Shown: positions 6,291 to 14,650 of the stretch, in pieces
Layout of the letters: every line of letters begins with the position of its first letter
Position numbering within the stretch: the stretch's first letter is position 1
DNA from: Clostridium sp. CAG:221
GTDB taxonomy: Bacteria; Bacillota; Clostridia; Clostridiales; Clostridiaceae
Length of the DNA stretch: 29,032 bases
Assembly: GCA_000435835.1 (NCBI GenBank)
Contig: FR883419.1
Span: 41,767-70,798 of the forward strand
Reading direction: 5' to 3'
Made by a program: the position numbers and the translations under genes
Notes under the pieces: model-generated
What the model saw: the letters and a program-made list of their open reading frames with translations, nothing else
What the model was told of the DNA's origin: nothing
The model's database searches: none

Positions 6291-8585
6291 ATGGAATATA
6301 GCTTTTTTAAGAAAAAGAAGGTTATTTGTACAGTAACCATTTTTACTCTATTGTTAACATTGCTGTTTGTTAATTTAAAATATGGATTTGTTGTAAGAGC
6401 AGAGTCTAATAATGATACTATTACTGTTTCTGATGATTTACCAGAGCATATTAAAGATGGTGCAATACTTCATGCTTGGTGTTGGTCATTCAAAACTATA
6501 AAAGAAAACATTAAGGATATAGCAGATGCAGGTTATGTAGCAGTGCAGACATCACCAATTAATCAGTGTAGAGTGGGGAATAATGGAGATTTAAAATTTA
6601 CAGATCAATGGTGGTATCAATATCAACCAATTAATTATAAGATAGGTAATTATCAGCTTGGTACAAGAGATGAATTTATTGAAATGTGTAATGAAGCTCA
6701 TAAGTATGGTGTAAAGGTAATTGTTGATGTAGTTATAAATCATATGACATCAAAATGGGATGAAATAGATGCTGCATGGCAAGATGAAAGTTTATTTCAT
6801 GGAAACACTGAAATAAGTGATTGGAATAATAGATATGATGTAACACAAAATGCTCTGTTGTCTTTATGGGATTTAAATACTCAAAGTAAAGAAGTTCAAA
6901 ATAAGCTTAAGGATTATTTATCTGATTGTATAAACTGTGGAGCAGATGGGTTTAGATACGATGCAGCTAAACATATAGAGTTACCAGATGATGATGGATA
7001 TAGCAGTGATTTTTGGCCAACTATTTTAAATAATGAAGCAGAGTTTCAATATGGAGAAATACTACAAGATAGTATATCTAGAGATTCGGCTTATGGAGCA
7101 TTAATGCCTGTAACAGCATCTAATTATGGCTATAAAATAAGAGATGCCATTGCTAATAATAATTTTAATGCAGAAAATATACAAAATTACAATATTAATG
7201 TAGCTTCTAACTCATTAGTAACATGGGTAGAGTCACATGATAATTTTACCAGTGATACGTCTACAAGTGGTTATTCTTCTTGGATGAATGATTGGCAACT
7301 AAAGATGTGTTGGGCAGTAATAGCTGCCAGAAGTAATGAAACACCATTATTTTTTAGCAGACCTGTAGGTGGGGGAAATGGCATAATGTTTACGGAAGAA
7401 ACACAGATAGGTGATAAAGGTAGTGATTTATTTAAAGATAAAGAAGTGGTTGCAGTAAATAAATTTAGAAATGCCATGGTAGGAGAAAGTGAATATTTAA
7501 AGAATTACCAGGGAAATAATTGTTTGATTATAGAAAGAGGAAATAAAGGTGTAGTAATAATTAATTTAGGACAAGAAAAAAATATTGATACAGATACAAA
7601 CTTAGCAGAAGGAGTGTATACTGATCAAGTTTCAGGTAGTATTTTTACATCTTCCAATGGTAAGTTATCTGGAAATGTTAAAAGTGGAAATATAGCAGTA
7701 TTATATAAAAATAAGTTAAAGGACACAGCAAAGGTTTACTTTAAAAAACCTAGAGATTGGAATAATCCAAAAATTTATGTATATGATAATTCATCAGAAG
7801 GCTTAAAAGAATTAGCAGCATGGCCAGGTATTCAAATGACTTATGAAGGTGATGCTATATATAGCTATACTTTACCAGAAAACTATGACAAAGCTAAAGT
7901 TATTTTTAATGACGATAACAGTCAGATTCCAGAAGCAAATAAAGAAGGATTAGAGGTAATAAAAGGAGAAAAAATGATCTATGATAATGGGACATTTGGA
8001 GAATATAAAGGAAGTAAACTTGAAGTAAAAGATTTTAGCTCAAATGTTGAAAGTCCTCAAAGCTTAGGAAAAGAAATTATATTATCAGCAAAAGCAACTG
8101 GTGGAGAAGGGCAACTAGAATATAAATTTTCCATATCTAATGGAATAAGTAATATTAAGGTATTAAATGATTATTCAACAGTTTCTCAAATAAATTGGAT
8201 AGCAGAAAGTCCTGGAAGGTATATGCTTTTAGTATCTGTAAAAGATGAGGAAGGTAATGAAATAAGTAAGCAGATGGAGTTTGAAATAACTGAAAAGCCT
8301 GAAAATACATCTATTATATATTTTAAGAAACCATCAAATTGGAATAAGGCAAGAATTTATATTTATGATGATAGTGGAAATGAATTAAAAGTAAAATCAC
8401 AATGGCCAGGAGAGGAAATGAAATATGTAAGTGAAGATCTATATATGTATGTATTGCCTAATGAATTTGAAAATGCCAAAGTATTATTTAATGATGGTGA
8501 TAAACAAATTCCAGCAGAAAATGAAGAAGGATTTACCATAAAATATGGAGAAATAAGAATTTATGATAATGGTAATTGGAGTTGA
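6291..8585 (+). CDS. Secreted GH13 alpha-amylase with CBM26 - Y_Y_Y - CBM26 C-terminal modules
   Basis: This 764-aa extracellular enzyme is expected to cut alpha-1,4-glucan. The N-terminus is a signal peptide: KKKK, a hydrophobic stretch, then VRA-ES as a probable signal peptidase site. The GH13 conserved regions are present: DVVINH (146-151), GFRYDAAKH with nucleophile D224, the general acid E256 in QYGEIL, and H316-D317 in VESHDNF. Two related C-terminal modules (about residues 480-575 and 670-764) share YFKKPxxWN, WPGxxM and AKVxFNDxxxQIP, typical of CBM26 starch-binding domains. A beta-sandwich of Y_Y_Y type (about 580-665) separates them. A GTG at 6282 is in frame, but AAAGGGGTGG positions the ATG at 6291 best. 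No transporter or glucan-metabolism gene is adjacent. Confidence 0.93.
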   Translation: MEYSFFKKKKVICTVTIFTLLLTLLFVNLKYGFVVRAESNNDTITVSDDLPEHIKDGAILHAWCWSFKTIKENIKDIADAGYVAVQTSPINQCRVGNNGDLKFTDQWWYQYQPINYKIGNYQLGTRDEFIEMCNEAHKYGVKVIVDVVINHMTSKWDEIDAAWQDESLFHGNTEISDWNNRYDVTQNALLSLWDLNTQSKEVQNKLKDYLSDCINCGADGFRYDAAKHIELPDDDGYSSDFWPTILNNEAEFQYGEILQDSISRDSAYGALMPVTASNYGYKIRDAIANNNFNAENIQNYNINVASNSLVTWVESHDNFTSDTSTSGYSSWMNDWQLKMCWAVIAARSNETPLFFSRPVGGGNGIMFTEETQIGDKGSDLFKDKEVVAVNKFRNAMVGESEYLKNYQGNNCLIIERGNKGVVIINLGQEKNIDTDTNLAEGVYTDQVSGSIFTSSNGKLSGNVKSGNIAVLYKNKLKDTAKVYFKKPRDWNNPKIYVYDNSSEGLKELAAWPGIQMTYEGDAIYSYTLPENYDKAKVIFNDDNSQIPEANKEGLEVIKGEKMIYDNGTFGEYKGSKLEVKDFSSNVESPQSLGKEIILSAKATGGEGQLEYKFSISNGISNIKVLNDYSTVSQINWIAESPGRYMLLVSVKDEEGNEISKQMEFEITEKPENTSIIYFKKPSNWNKARIYIYDDSGNELKVKSQWPGEEMKYVSEDLYMYVLPNEFENAKVLFNDGDKQIPAENEEGFTIKYGEIRIYDNGNWS

Positions 8586-8605
8586 AAAAATAAATTATGA
8601 ATAAG

Positions 8606-8630
8606 AGGTGCTCTTAGGGGTGCCTTTTAT
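8606..8630 (+). terminator. Terminator of the amylase gene
   Basis: An 8-bp stem with G-U pairs runs from 8606 to 8625 with loop ttag and is followed by ttatttt. Confidence 0.6.
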
Positions 8631-8784
8631 TTTGATTATAATGAAGATATGGAAAAGGTTAATGGATTTACTGTTGCCAATGGATATTAATATTTTTTTA
8701 AGAAATAGCACTTTGGTTTCGTAAGATTTATACTGTATATTAATTTTATAAGCTATAATATTATGGAGAGGAGTTGAAAGTTAT

Positions 8785-9489
8785 ATGAATACTGTTTTGG
8801 TAGTAGATGATGATAAAGAAATAGTTGATGCAATTGAAATATACTTAAAGAACGAAGGGATTGGGGTTATTAAAGCATATGATGGCATACAAGCCATTCA
8901 GGCATTGATGGAAAAGGAAATACATTTAATATTGATGGATATTATGATGCCTAAGATGGATGGACTACGAACTACTATGAAGATCAGGGAAGAAAAGAAT
9001 ATCCCTATAATATTAATATCAGCAAAATCAGAGGATACAGATAAGGTTCTAGGTTTAAATATGGGAGCTGATGATTATATTACTAAGCCTTTTAACCCTT
9101 TAGAGTTAATTGCTAGAGTAAAATCACAATTGAGAAGATATATGACTTTAGGGAATTATGCTAATGATTCTAAAGAAAGTGAAAAGATAATAAAGTCCAG
9201 TGGATTGGAAATTAATCTTGAAAGCAAGGAAGTATTTGTTGAAGGTGAGCCTATAAGGGTTACAGCAACAGAATTTGGTATATTAGAACTACTATTAAAG
9301 AATAAAGGAAGAGTATTTTCTATTGATGAAATATATGAGAATGTATGGAAGGAACCAAGCTATAATGCTGAAAATACAGTAGCAGTACATATACGAAGGA
9401 TTAGAGAAAAGATAGAAATCAATCCTAAGGAACCAAAATATTTAAAGGTGGTGTGGGGAATTGGTTATAAAATTGAAAAGTATGAATAA
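8785..9489 (+). CDS. OmpR/PhoB-family response regulator
   Basis: This 234-aa cytosolic transcription factor has a receiver domain (1-120) with the acidic pocket D8-D10, phospho-acceptor D52 in 'LILMDIMMPKMDG', the S/T switch in 'ILISAKSED', and K101 in 'DDYITKPFNPLELIARV'. It is followed by a winged-helix DNA-binding domain (about 135-234) with 'TATEFGILELLLKNKGRVFS' and 'VAVHIRRIREKIE'. It resembles the VanR-like branch. A GGAGAGGAG site lies about 12 bases before the ATG. The gene overlaps its sensor kinase gene by 8 bases. The target genes are not evident; the upstream amylase is separated by a terminator. Confidence 0.92.
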   Translation: MNTVLVVDDDKEIVDAIEIYLKNEGIGVIKAYDGIQAIQALMEKEIHLILMDIMMPKMDGLRTTMKIREEKNIPIILISAKSEDTDKVLGLNMGADDYITKPFNPLELIARVKSQLRRYMTLGNYANDSKESEKIIKSSGLEINLESKEVFVEGEPIRVTATEFGILELLLKNKGRVFSIDEIYENVWKEPSYNAENTVAVHIRRIREKIEINPKEPKYLKVVWGIGYKIEKYE

Positions 9490-11737
9490 GAAATTTGCTA
9501 ATTATTTCTTATATATGCTTATATTCATCTTTTTATCAATGTCTATCTTATCAGGAGCTGAAGTGATAAATAATTATGACTTAACACTACCTGAGAGGAT
9601 TTATGTTGATTCATATTTGGCACAGGAAATAGATGATTATATAGGAATGGCACTGGACTATGCTATTTATTATAAAAATGATGAATATGTTAATGATATA
9701 AATAATATAAACCAATATGAAATTGATAGTTATAAACAAAAAATAGAGGAGAAGATTGAAAGTCAATATCAAAATATCAAAAGTATAAGAGAAAGTTCAC
9801 AAGGATTTCATGATTATAGTTATGATGAGCAACAGGCTATATTAAATGAAGAAAGAAAGAAGATAGAAGAAAAATATGCTTATGATGAAGAAAGCTTGCT
9901 TAAGGAAATCTTAGAAAGTAAAAAGACGGCATATGAAAACCTGAAAGTTCAGTTAAGTGCTTATAATAATATAGATTTTGCAGCTTTTGATACATTAACC
10001 AATAGCTGGATTACTGAAAAACAAGTTGATGAAGATTTGATAAAGGACACAAGGTATTATTCTGTAAGAAAGATTACCACTAATGATGGTGTTACAGAAA
10101 ATGTCTATATATCAGGTGAAAAATCTACTAATTCAAATATAGTAAATAGAATAAAAAGAAATTCTTCAGGTTATTATACCAGTGGAAATTATGTATCATC
10201 ATATATACAAAATCAATCATCCAAGTATTATTATTTAAATAATTATAGTATAGAGCTATATGTATGGATACCAAAAGTTCTACAAAAAGGAGATTCTATA
10301 TATAATGCGTATAAATCTATTGAAGAGATAAGGCATATTATAGGTATTAAGGCAATGATATGCTTGATATCTACAGCTATACTAGTAGTGTTGTTATATC
10401 TAAAAAATAAAGAAAATAGCAGGATGCATGAAGTAGATATATTAATAGAAAAACTGAAGAAATATCCCATTGAATATAAGTTAGGAGGCTTGTTATTATC
10501 ATACATAGTATATAAGCTAATCTTTAATAGTTATTATAATAAAATATTTGGTGAAGGAAAGTATTTAATTAGTTTTACTTATAGAAATATAGTTACCTTA
10601 TCTCTTATTTTAATTTTAATATATGTGACAGGTAAGACTTTAATAGTAAGTTATTCTGATGGAACAATCTTCGAGAATACTATTACAAAAACAATATATT
10701 ATACAACAAAAGATATAATTAAAAGAGGATCATTTATAAAGAATATATTTATAATTGGAATTATGTATATTGCAGTATCAGTTATATTGTTGTTGGTGGG
10801 GATATTTAATGGTGAAAAGTTATTATGGCCATGTTTTATAATTGGTGTTTTAATAAGTTTTGCTCTGCTTATTAAATTGATAAAAAGTTTAGTATATTTA
10901 GATAAAATAATGCTTGGAGCAAAAGATGCAGCCAGTGGTGAATTAACTTATAAAATTGAAGAAAGAGGAAGAGGATATTTATCTAGCTTGGCACATGATA
11001 TTAATAATATTAAAGAGGGATTAAGAAAGTCTTTAAAAAATGAAATGAAGAGTGAAAAGATGAAAAGTGAGCTTATAACTAATGTTTCTCATGATTTAAA
11101 GACACCTTTGACATCAATTATAAACTATATTGATTTATTGAAGAGGGAGCAGGTAGAACCTGAAAGTGCAAGGGACTATATCGCTGTTTTAGATAGTAAA
11201 TCTCAAAGGTTAAAAGCACTAATAGAAGATTTATTTGAAGCATCTAAGGCTGCAAGTGGTGAAATGGAACTTCATTTAGCAAAAATAGATATAGTGCAGC
11301 TTCTAAGACAAACTTTAGGTGAGTTTGATGAAAAACTTGCCGAGAGTTTATTGGAAATTAGAACTAGTTTCCCAGATGAAAAGGTATATGTAAATGGAGA
11401 TGGAAGAAGATTATTTAGAGTTTTTGAAAATTTAATTTCTAACATAACCAAATACTCCTTAAGAGGGACAAGGGTATATATTGATATTATTAAAGATGAA
11501 AAGAATGCTATCATTATAATGAAGAATATATCATCTTATGAACTGAACTTTGATGCAGGAGAAATAACCAATAGATTTAAACGAGGAGATGAAGCAAGGA
11601 CTACAGAAGGATCAGGCCTTGGTCTTGCCATTGCAAAAAGCATAGTTGAGCTTCATGGAGGAGAACTAAATATAGAAATTGATGGAGACTTGTTTAAATC
11701 CATTATAAAAATGGATTTGTACCAAGAAAATAATTAA
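9482..11737 (+). CDS. Membrane sensor histidine kinase, partner of the preceding regulator
   Basis: This protein of about 751 aa has an N-terminal transmembrane helix, a long extracytoplasmic region (roughly 30-285) rich in Asn, Tyr and charged helices, and then at least four more membrane segments (near 293-310, 380-400, 415-440 and 445-465). A HAMP-like linker, the HisKA domain with H537 in 'NVSHDLKTPLTSI', and the ATPase domain follow. The N box is 'ENLISNITKY' (649-658) and the G2 box is GSGLGLA (710-716). A canonical DxGxG G1 box is not visible; the equivalent stretch reads IMKNISSYELNFDAGE. I use the ATG overlapping the regulator's stop (coupled initiation). A TTG at 9461, preceded by AAGGTGGTG, is a real alternative. 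The signal sensed is unknown. Confidence 0.88.
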   Translation: MNKKFANYFLYMLIFIFLSMSILSGAEVINNYDLTLPERIYVDSYLAQEIDDYIGMALDYAIYYKNDEYVNDINNINQYEIDSYKQKIEEKIESQYQNIKSIRESSQGFHDYSYDEQQAILNEERKKIEEKYAYDEESLLKEILESKKTAYENLKVQLSAYNNIDFAAFDTLTNSWITEKQVDEDLIKDTRYYSVRKITTNDGVTENVYISGEKSTNSNIVNRIKRNSSGYYTSGNYVSSYIQNQSSKYYYLNNYSIELYVWIPKVLQKGDSIYNAYKSIEEIRHIIGIKAMICLISTAILVVLLYLKNKENSRMHEVDILIEKLKKYPIEYKLGGLLLSYIVYKLIFNSYYNKIFGEGKYLISFTYRNIVTLSLILILIYVTGKTLIVSYSDGTIFENTITKTIYYTTKDIIKRGSFIKNIFIIGIMYIAVSVILLLVGIFNGEKLLWPCFIIGVLISFALLIKLIKSLVYLDKIMLGAKDAASGELTYKIEERGRGYLSSLAHDINNIKEGLRKSLKNEMKSEKMKSELITNVSHDLKTPLTSIINYIDLLKREQVEPESARDYIAVLDSKSQRLKALIEDLFEASKAASGEMELHLAKIDIVQLLRQTLGEFDEKLAESLLEIRTSFPDEKVYVNGDGRRLFRVFENLISNITKYSLRGTRVYIDIIKDEKNAIIIMKNISSYELNFDAGEITNRFKRGDEARTTEGSGLGLAIAKSIVELHGGELNIEIDGDLFKSIIKMDLYQENN

Positions 11738-11740
11738 TAA

Positions 11741-11778
11741 AAAGCACCAAATAGTATTTGATATTTGGTGCTTTAATT
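11741..11778 (+). terminator. Terminator of the two-component operon
   Basis: A perfect 13-bp stem, aaagcaccaaata (11741-11753) / tatttggtgcttt (11762-11774), has an 8-base loop. The T-tract after it is short. Confidence 0.75.
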
Positions 11779-11966
11779 CATTAGAAAGAAATTTATTTAG
11801 TATTAAGAGTTATGAATCCATAAATAAGATAATAAAAATTTTAAGAAGCATAGATATTTTTTTATTGAGAATTAGTATCATCTGCAGGAGTTATAAAGCT
11901 TTTAACTGTGCTAGTTGAAAGGTATTATCAATTAGAAAAAAATTTAAAAAAATTTTCAAAAAGGGG
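11775..11966. other. Non-coding stretch upstream of the rubrerythrin promoter
   Basis: Between the kinase terminator and the rubrerythrin promoter there are about 190 AT-rich bases. I see no open frame with a ribosome binding site, no strong hairpin and no repeat shared with the other intergenic regions. Confidence 0.5.
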
Positions 11967-11994
11967 TTGTAATTAATAATAATTATTATATAAT
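11967..11994 (+). promoter_or_regulatory. Rubrerythrin promoter with PerR-box-like palindrome in the spacer
   Basis: TTGTAA (11967-11972) and TATAAT (11989-11994) are 16 bases apart. The spacer contains a perfect 7-1-7 inverted repeat, TAATAAT-A-ATTATTA (11974-11988). It differs from the PerR consensus TTATAATNATTATAA at one base per half. A repressor bound there would block both promoter elements. A second small palindrome GTAAG-gtga-CTTAC lies at 12003-12016 near the likely transcript start. Confidence 0.6.
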
Positions 11995-12087
11995 AATAGA
12001 TGTAAGGTGACTTACAAAAACAAATGATTGATTATAAAATTAGATATATAGATTTAATATATAAAGTATTTTAGGAGGAATAAGATT

Positions 12088-12630
12088 ATGAAGAAATTTG
12101 TATGTATAGTATGTGGATATATTCATGAAGGAGAAGCTGCACCAGCAGAATGTCCAGTTTGCCATGTAGGAGCTGATAAGTTCAAAGAACAAACAGGAGA
12201 AATGAGCTGGGCTGCAGAACACGAAGTAGGAGCTGCACAAGGAGCTTCAGAAGATATAATGGCTGACTTAAGAGCAAACTTCGAAGGAGAATGTTGTGAA
12301 GTTGGTATGTACTTAGCTATGGCAAGAGTTGCTCATAGAGAAGGATACCCAGAAATAGGATTATACTGGGAAAAAGCTGCTTATGAAGAAGCAGAACATG
12401 CTGCTAAATTCGCTGAATTATTAGGAGAAGTTGTTACTAACTCAACTAAGAAGAACTTAGAAATGAGAATTGAAGCTGAAAATGGAGCAACTGAAGGTAA
12501 GTTTGATTTAGCTAAGAGAGCTAAAGCTGCTAACTTAGATGCAATCCACGATACAGTTCACGAAATGGCTAGAGACGAAGCTAGACACGGAAAAGCATTC
12601 CAAGGATTATTAAACAGATACTTCAAATAA
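12088..12630 (+). CDS. Reverse rubrerythrin (rubredoxin domain at the N-terminus)
   Basis: This 180-aa cytosolic peroxide and oxygen scavenger has an N-terminal rubredoxin iron site, C6-x2-C9 (CIVCG) and C22-x2-C25 (CPVC). A four-helix diiron domain follows, with E-rich ligand helices: 'NFEGECCEVGMYLAMARVAH', 'AAYEEAEHAAKFAELLGE' and 'MARDEARHGKAFQGLL'. The order rubredoxin-then-ferritin-like is that of reverse rubrerythrin from clostridia, the reverse of classical rubrerythrin. It takes electrons from NADH via a rubredoxin reductase to reduce H2O2 and O2 to water. The gene uses a more C-containing, highly expressed codon set (TTC, CAC, AAC) than its neighbours. RBS TAGGAGGAA precedes the ATG. 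Confidence 0.95.
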   Translation: MKKFVCIVCGYIHEGEAAPAECPVCHVGADKFKEQTGEMSWAAEHEVGAAQGASEDIMADLRANFEGECCEVGMYLAMARVAHREGYPEIGLYWEKAAYEEAEHAAKFAELLGEVVTNSTKKNLEMRIEAENGATEGKFDLAKRAKAANLDAIHDTVHEMARDEARHGKAFQGLLNRYFK

Positions 12631-12635
12631 AAATT

Positions 12636-12660
12636 AAGCTGACTATATGTCAGCTTTTTT
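12636..12660 (+). terminator. Terminator of the rubrerythrin gene
   Basis: The stem aagctgac (12636-12643) / gtcagctt (12649-12656) is followed by eight T residues. Confidence 0.92.
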
Positions 12661-12670
12661 TTATTTTACA

Positions 12671-12815
12671 ATGATGAATTATGAATTAAGAATTATGAAT
12701 TAATGATGAAACTCGAAGAGTTTCTGAAAAATATATTTTTTTAAAATTCCGTTTAGGAATTTATTCCACAATTCATCATTCATCATTCATAACTCATCAT
12801 TATCTAAGTTCATAA
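12671..12815 (+). repeat. Structured dispersed repeat, copy B
   Basis: This copy has the same architecture as copy A in the same orientation and also sits directly behind a terminator. Hairpin 1 is AAACTC (12709-12714) / GAGTTT (12718-12723). Hairpin 2 is AAATTCC (12744-12750) / GGAATTT (12756-12762). The block ttattccacaattcatcatt and the heptamer tract follow, ending ctaagttcat. It fills most of the 300-base gap before the cardiolipin synthase gene. Confidence 0.7.
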
Positions 12816-12851
12816 TAATTATTATAAAATTCCATTGTATAGGCTTTAAAC

Positions 12852-12860
12852 TGGTATAAT
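12852..12860 (+). promoter_or_regulatory. Extended -10 promoter element for the cardiolipin synthase gene
   Basis: TGGTATAAT matches the extended -10 form TGnTATAAT about 70 bases before the GTG start. No convincing -35 is present, which is usual for extended -10 promoters. Confidence 0.45.
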
Positions 12861-12931
12861 ATACATTAATTAGGGTGTATAATAAAAATGTTATAAACAA
12901 ATATAAAACCAGAGGTTAAGGGGGAATAATA

Positions 12932-14362
12932 GTGAGATTTTATGTTGCCATAGTAATATTACTCATGTTAGCTAATATGATATCTGTATTTTCTTTAATT
13001 TTTATTGAGAGAAAAGATCCTACTACAACATGGGCTTGGTTACTTATTTTAATGCTTATTCCTGGAATAGGTTTTATTATTTATTTACTTTTAGGACAGA
13101 ATTTAAGCAGACAAAAAATATTTAGAGAAAAGAAAATAATTGATAAAACTAGAGCTGCGGGATTAGAAGAAATGCAAGAAATTCGTGGAATAAAGAAAGA
13201 GTTACAGGATGAATATAGTGATTTAATTTTAATGAATTATAATCATTGTGGGTCTATTTACACTACAGGAAATGAAGTAAAAACATATATAAGTGGGGAA
13301 AAGAAATTTCAAGATTTAATTAAGGATATTAGGGCCGCCAAAAAATTTATACATATTGAATACTACATTTTTAGATTTGATGACTTGGGAAAGGCTATTA
13401 TAAATGAATTAAAAGAAAAAGTAGATGAAGGTATTGAAGTTAGGCTTTTAGTAGATGGAATGGGGTCTAAAAGTTTGAAACAAAAAGAAATAAGATATAT
13501 TAAAAGTTTAGGGATAAAGTTTAGTATTTTCTTTCCAGGGGCATTTCCTAGGATAAACACAAGAATTAACTATAGAAATCATAGAAAGATTGTAGTTATT
13601 GATGGTGAGATAGGATATGTAGGTGGTTTTAATGTAGGAAATGAATATGTTAATAGAGGACATCAATTTAAGTTTTGGAGAGATACTCACTTAAAAGTGA
13701 AAGGGCAAGCTGTCAATGAGCTAAATAAAAGGTTTATTTTAGATTGGGATTATGCTTCTGATGAAAATTTAGATAATATAATAAAATATTTTCCTAAACC
13801 TAAGGAATATGGCGATGTAGGTATACAGATAGTATCTTCGGGACCGGATCATATGGATGAATATATAAAAATTGCTTATATGAAAATAATCAATAATGCT
13901 AGAAAATATGTATATATTCAAACACCATATTTAGTTCCAGATGAACCAATGCTGGAAGCATTAAGGATATCAGCTTTATCAGGTGTTGATGTGAGAATAA
14001 TAGTTCCGGGAGCACCAGATCATTTTTTTATGGAATGGGTATTAAGTGCTAATATAGCCAATTTAATAGATTATGGAGTGAAGATATATAGATATAACAA
14101 TGGCTTTATTCATGCTAAAACAATAGTTTCTGATGATATTGTAAGTAGTATAGGAACAGCTAATATGGATAATAGAAGTTTTAGGTTGAATTTTGAAGTC
14201 AATGCCTTTATTTATGATGGAGTAGTAGCCAAGCAACAAGCAAAAATATTTTTAAATGATCAAAAATTTTCTACTTTCGTAACAAAAGAATCTTATGAAA
14301 AAAGAAGTAGGGCATTAAGAATAAAAGAGTCTTTAATTAGGTTAGTGGCACCTATTTTATAA
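12932..14362 (+). CDS. cls: Cardiolipin synthase
   Basis: This 476-aa membrane phospholipase D-family enzyme joins two phosphatidylglycerols to give cardiolipin and glycerol. Two N-terminal transmembrane helices (about 1-20 and 33-53, with the DPTTTWAW segment typical of PLDN-type synthases) precede two HKD catalytic motifs: H217-K219-D224 in 'NHRKIVVIDGEIGYVGGFNVG', and H394-K396-D401 in 'IHAKTIVSDD' with 'SIGTANMDNRSF'. The length is normal for bacterial Cls. The start is GTG preceded by TTAAGGGGGA. It is monocistronic; no neighbour belongs to lipid synthesis. The protein ends normally in RLVAPIL. Confidence 0.95.
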   Translation: MRFYVAIVILLMLANMISVFSLIFIERKDPTTTWAWLLILMLIPGIGFIIYLLLGQNLSRQKIFREKKIIDKTRAAGLEEMQEIRGIKKELQDEYSDLILMNYNHCGSIYTTGNEVKTYISGEKKFQDLIKDIRAAKKFIHIEYYIFRFDDLGKAIINELKEKVDEGIEVRLLVDGMGSKSLKQKEIRYIKSLGIKFSIFFPGAFPRINTRINYRNHRKIVVIDGEIGYVGGFNVGNEYVNRGHQFKFWRDTHLKVKGQAVNELNKRFILDWDYASDENLDNIIKYFPKPKEYGDVGIQIVSSGPDHMDEYIKIAYMKIINNARKYVYIQTPYLVPDEPMLEALRISALSGVDVRIIVPGAPDHFFMEWVLSANIANLIDYGVKIYRYNNGFIHAKTIVSDDIVSSIGTANMDNRSFRLNFEVNAFIYDGVVAKQQAKIFLNDQKFSTFVTKESYEKRSRALRIKESLIRLVAPIL

Positions 14363-14373
14363 TTTGAAAAATA

Positions 14374-14401
14374 TTGACATTATGTATAAAAATAGTAAAA
14401 T
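14374..14401 (+). promoter_or_regulatory. Sigma-A promoter of the aro operon
   Basis: A perfect -35 TTGACA (14374-14379) is followed after 16 bases by TAAAAT (14396-14401). Transcription would start near 14408, leaving a leader of about 270 nt before aroF. This leader contains the peptide and attenuator described separately. Confidence 0.75.
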
Positions 14402-14444
14402 AAATAAAAAGAGAAAGAAAAAATATTAAAATAGGAGAATTTAT

Positions 14445-14549
14445 ATGAAATTATTAAAGGATTATATAGAAAAATTATATAGCTTTTATTACTTTTTTAT
14501 CTGGGGCTTTTATTTTAGCGCTAGCTATTTAGTTTACAAAAATATATAA
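14445..14549 (+). CDS. Aromatic-rich leader peptide of the aro operon (34 aa)
   Basis: The short frame starts with ATG behind ATAGGAGAA and ends in TAA at 14547-14549. It is too short to show up in ordinary gene calling. Thirteen of 34 residues are aromatic: seven Tyr, five Phe and one Trp. Residues 12-24 read YSFYYFFIWGFYF, ten aromatic out of thirteen. Such a run just upstream of a terminator and of DAHP synthase is the hallmark of a leader peptide that stalls the ribosome when charged tRNA-Phe, -Tyr or -Trp is scarce. The peptide need not have any function of its own. A chance AT-rich membrane-like ORF is the alternative, since TTT and TAT codons are common in such DNA. The promoter, RBS, position and competing RNA folds argue against chance. 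Confidence 0.65.
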   Translation: MKLLKDYIEKLYSFYYFFIWGFYFSASYLVYKNI

Positions 14550-14650
14550 GACTTTAATAAATGAGTAATACCATATATATTCTTATAATTTAAGGCTAAT
14601 TGCAAAATTATAAAGATAAAGTTAAGGAACTCATTTGAGTTCCTTTTTTA
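14487..14650 (+). promoter_or_regulatory. Predicted ribosome-mediated transcription attenuator upstream of aroF
   Basis: Three mutually exclusive pairings are visible. Pairing 1:2 joins TATTACT (14487-14493, codons Tyr15-Tyr16-Phe17) with AGTAATA (14564-14570). Pairing 2:3 joins AAATGAGT (14559-14566) with ACTCATTT (14629-14636). Pairing 3:4 is the terminator, aaggaactc (14624-14632) with gagttcctt (14637-14645) and a T-tract. A ribosome stalled at codons 14-24 would cover segment 1 and leave 2 free to block the terminator. A ribosome reaching the stop at 14547 would reach into segment 2 and favour termination. The pairings are seen; the mechanism is inferred from known trp/phe attenuators. 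Confidence 0.65.
14624..14650 (+). terminator. Attenuator terminator before aroF
   Basis: AAGGAACTC pairs perfectly with GAGTTCCTT across loop attt (the stem can close to 10 bp), then six or more T residues follow. It lies 31 bases before the aroF start. No complete gene other than the leader peptide lies between it and the promoter, so it is a regulatory rather than an end-of-gene terminator. Confidence 0.85.

Noticed and set aside
14470..14532. An alternative frame over the leader peptide reading AFITFLSGAFILALAI, resembling a membrane segment and suggesting a frameshifted small membrane protein.
   Set aside because: The frame opens after a stop at 14467-14469 and has no start codon. The aromatic-rich frame has a start, an RBS and matching RNA structures.
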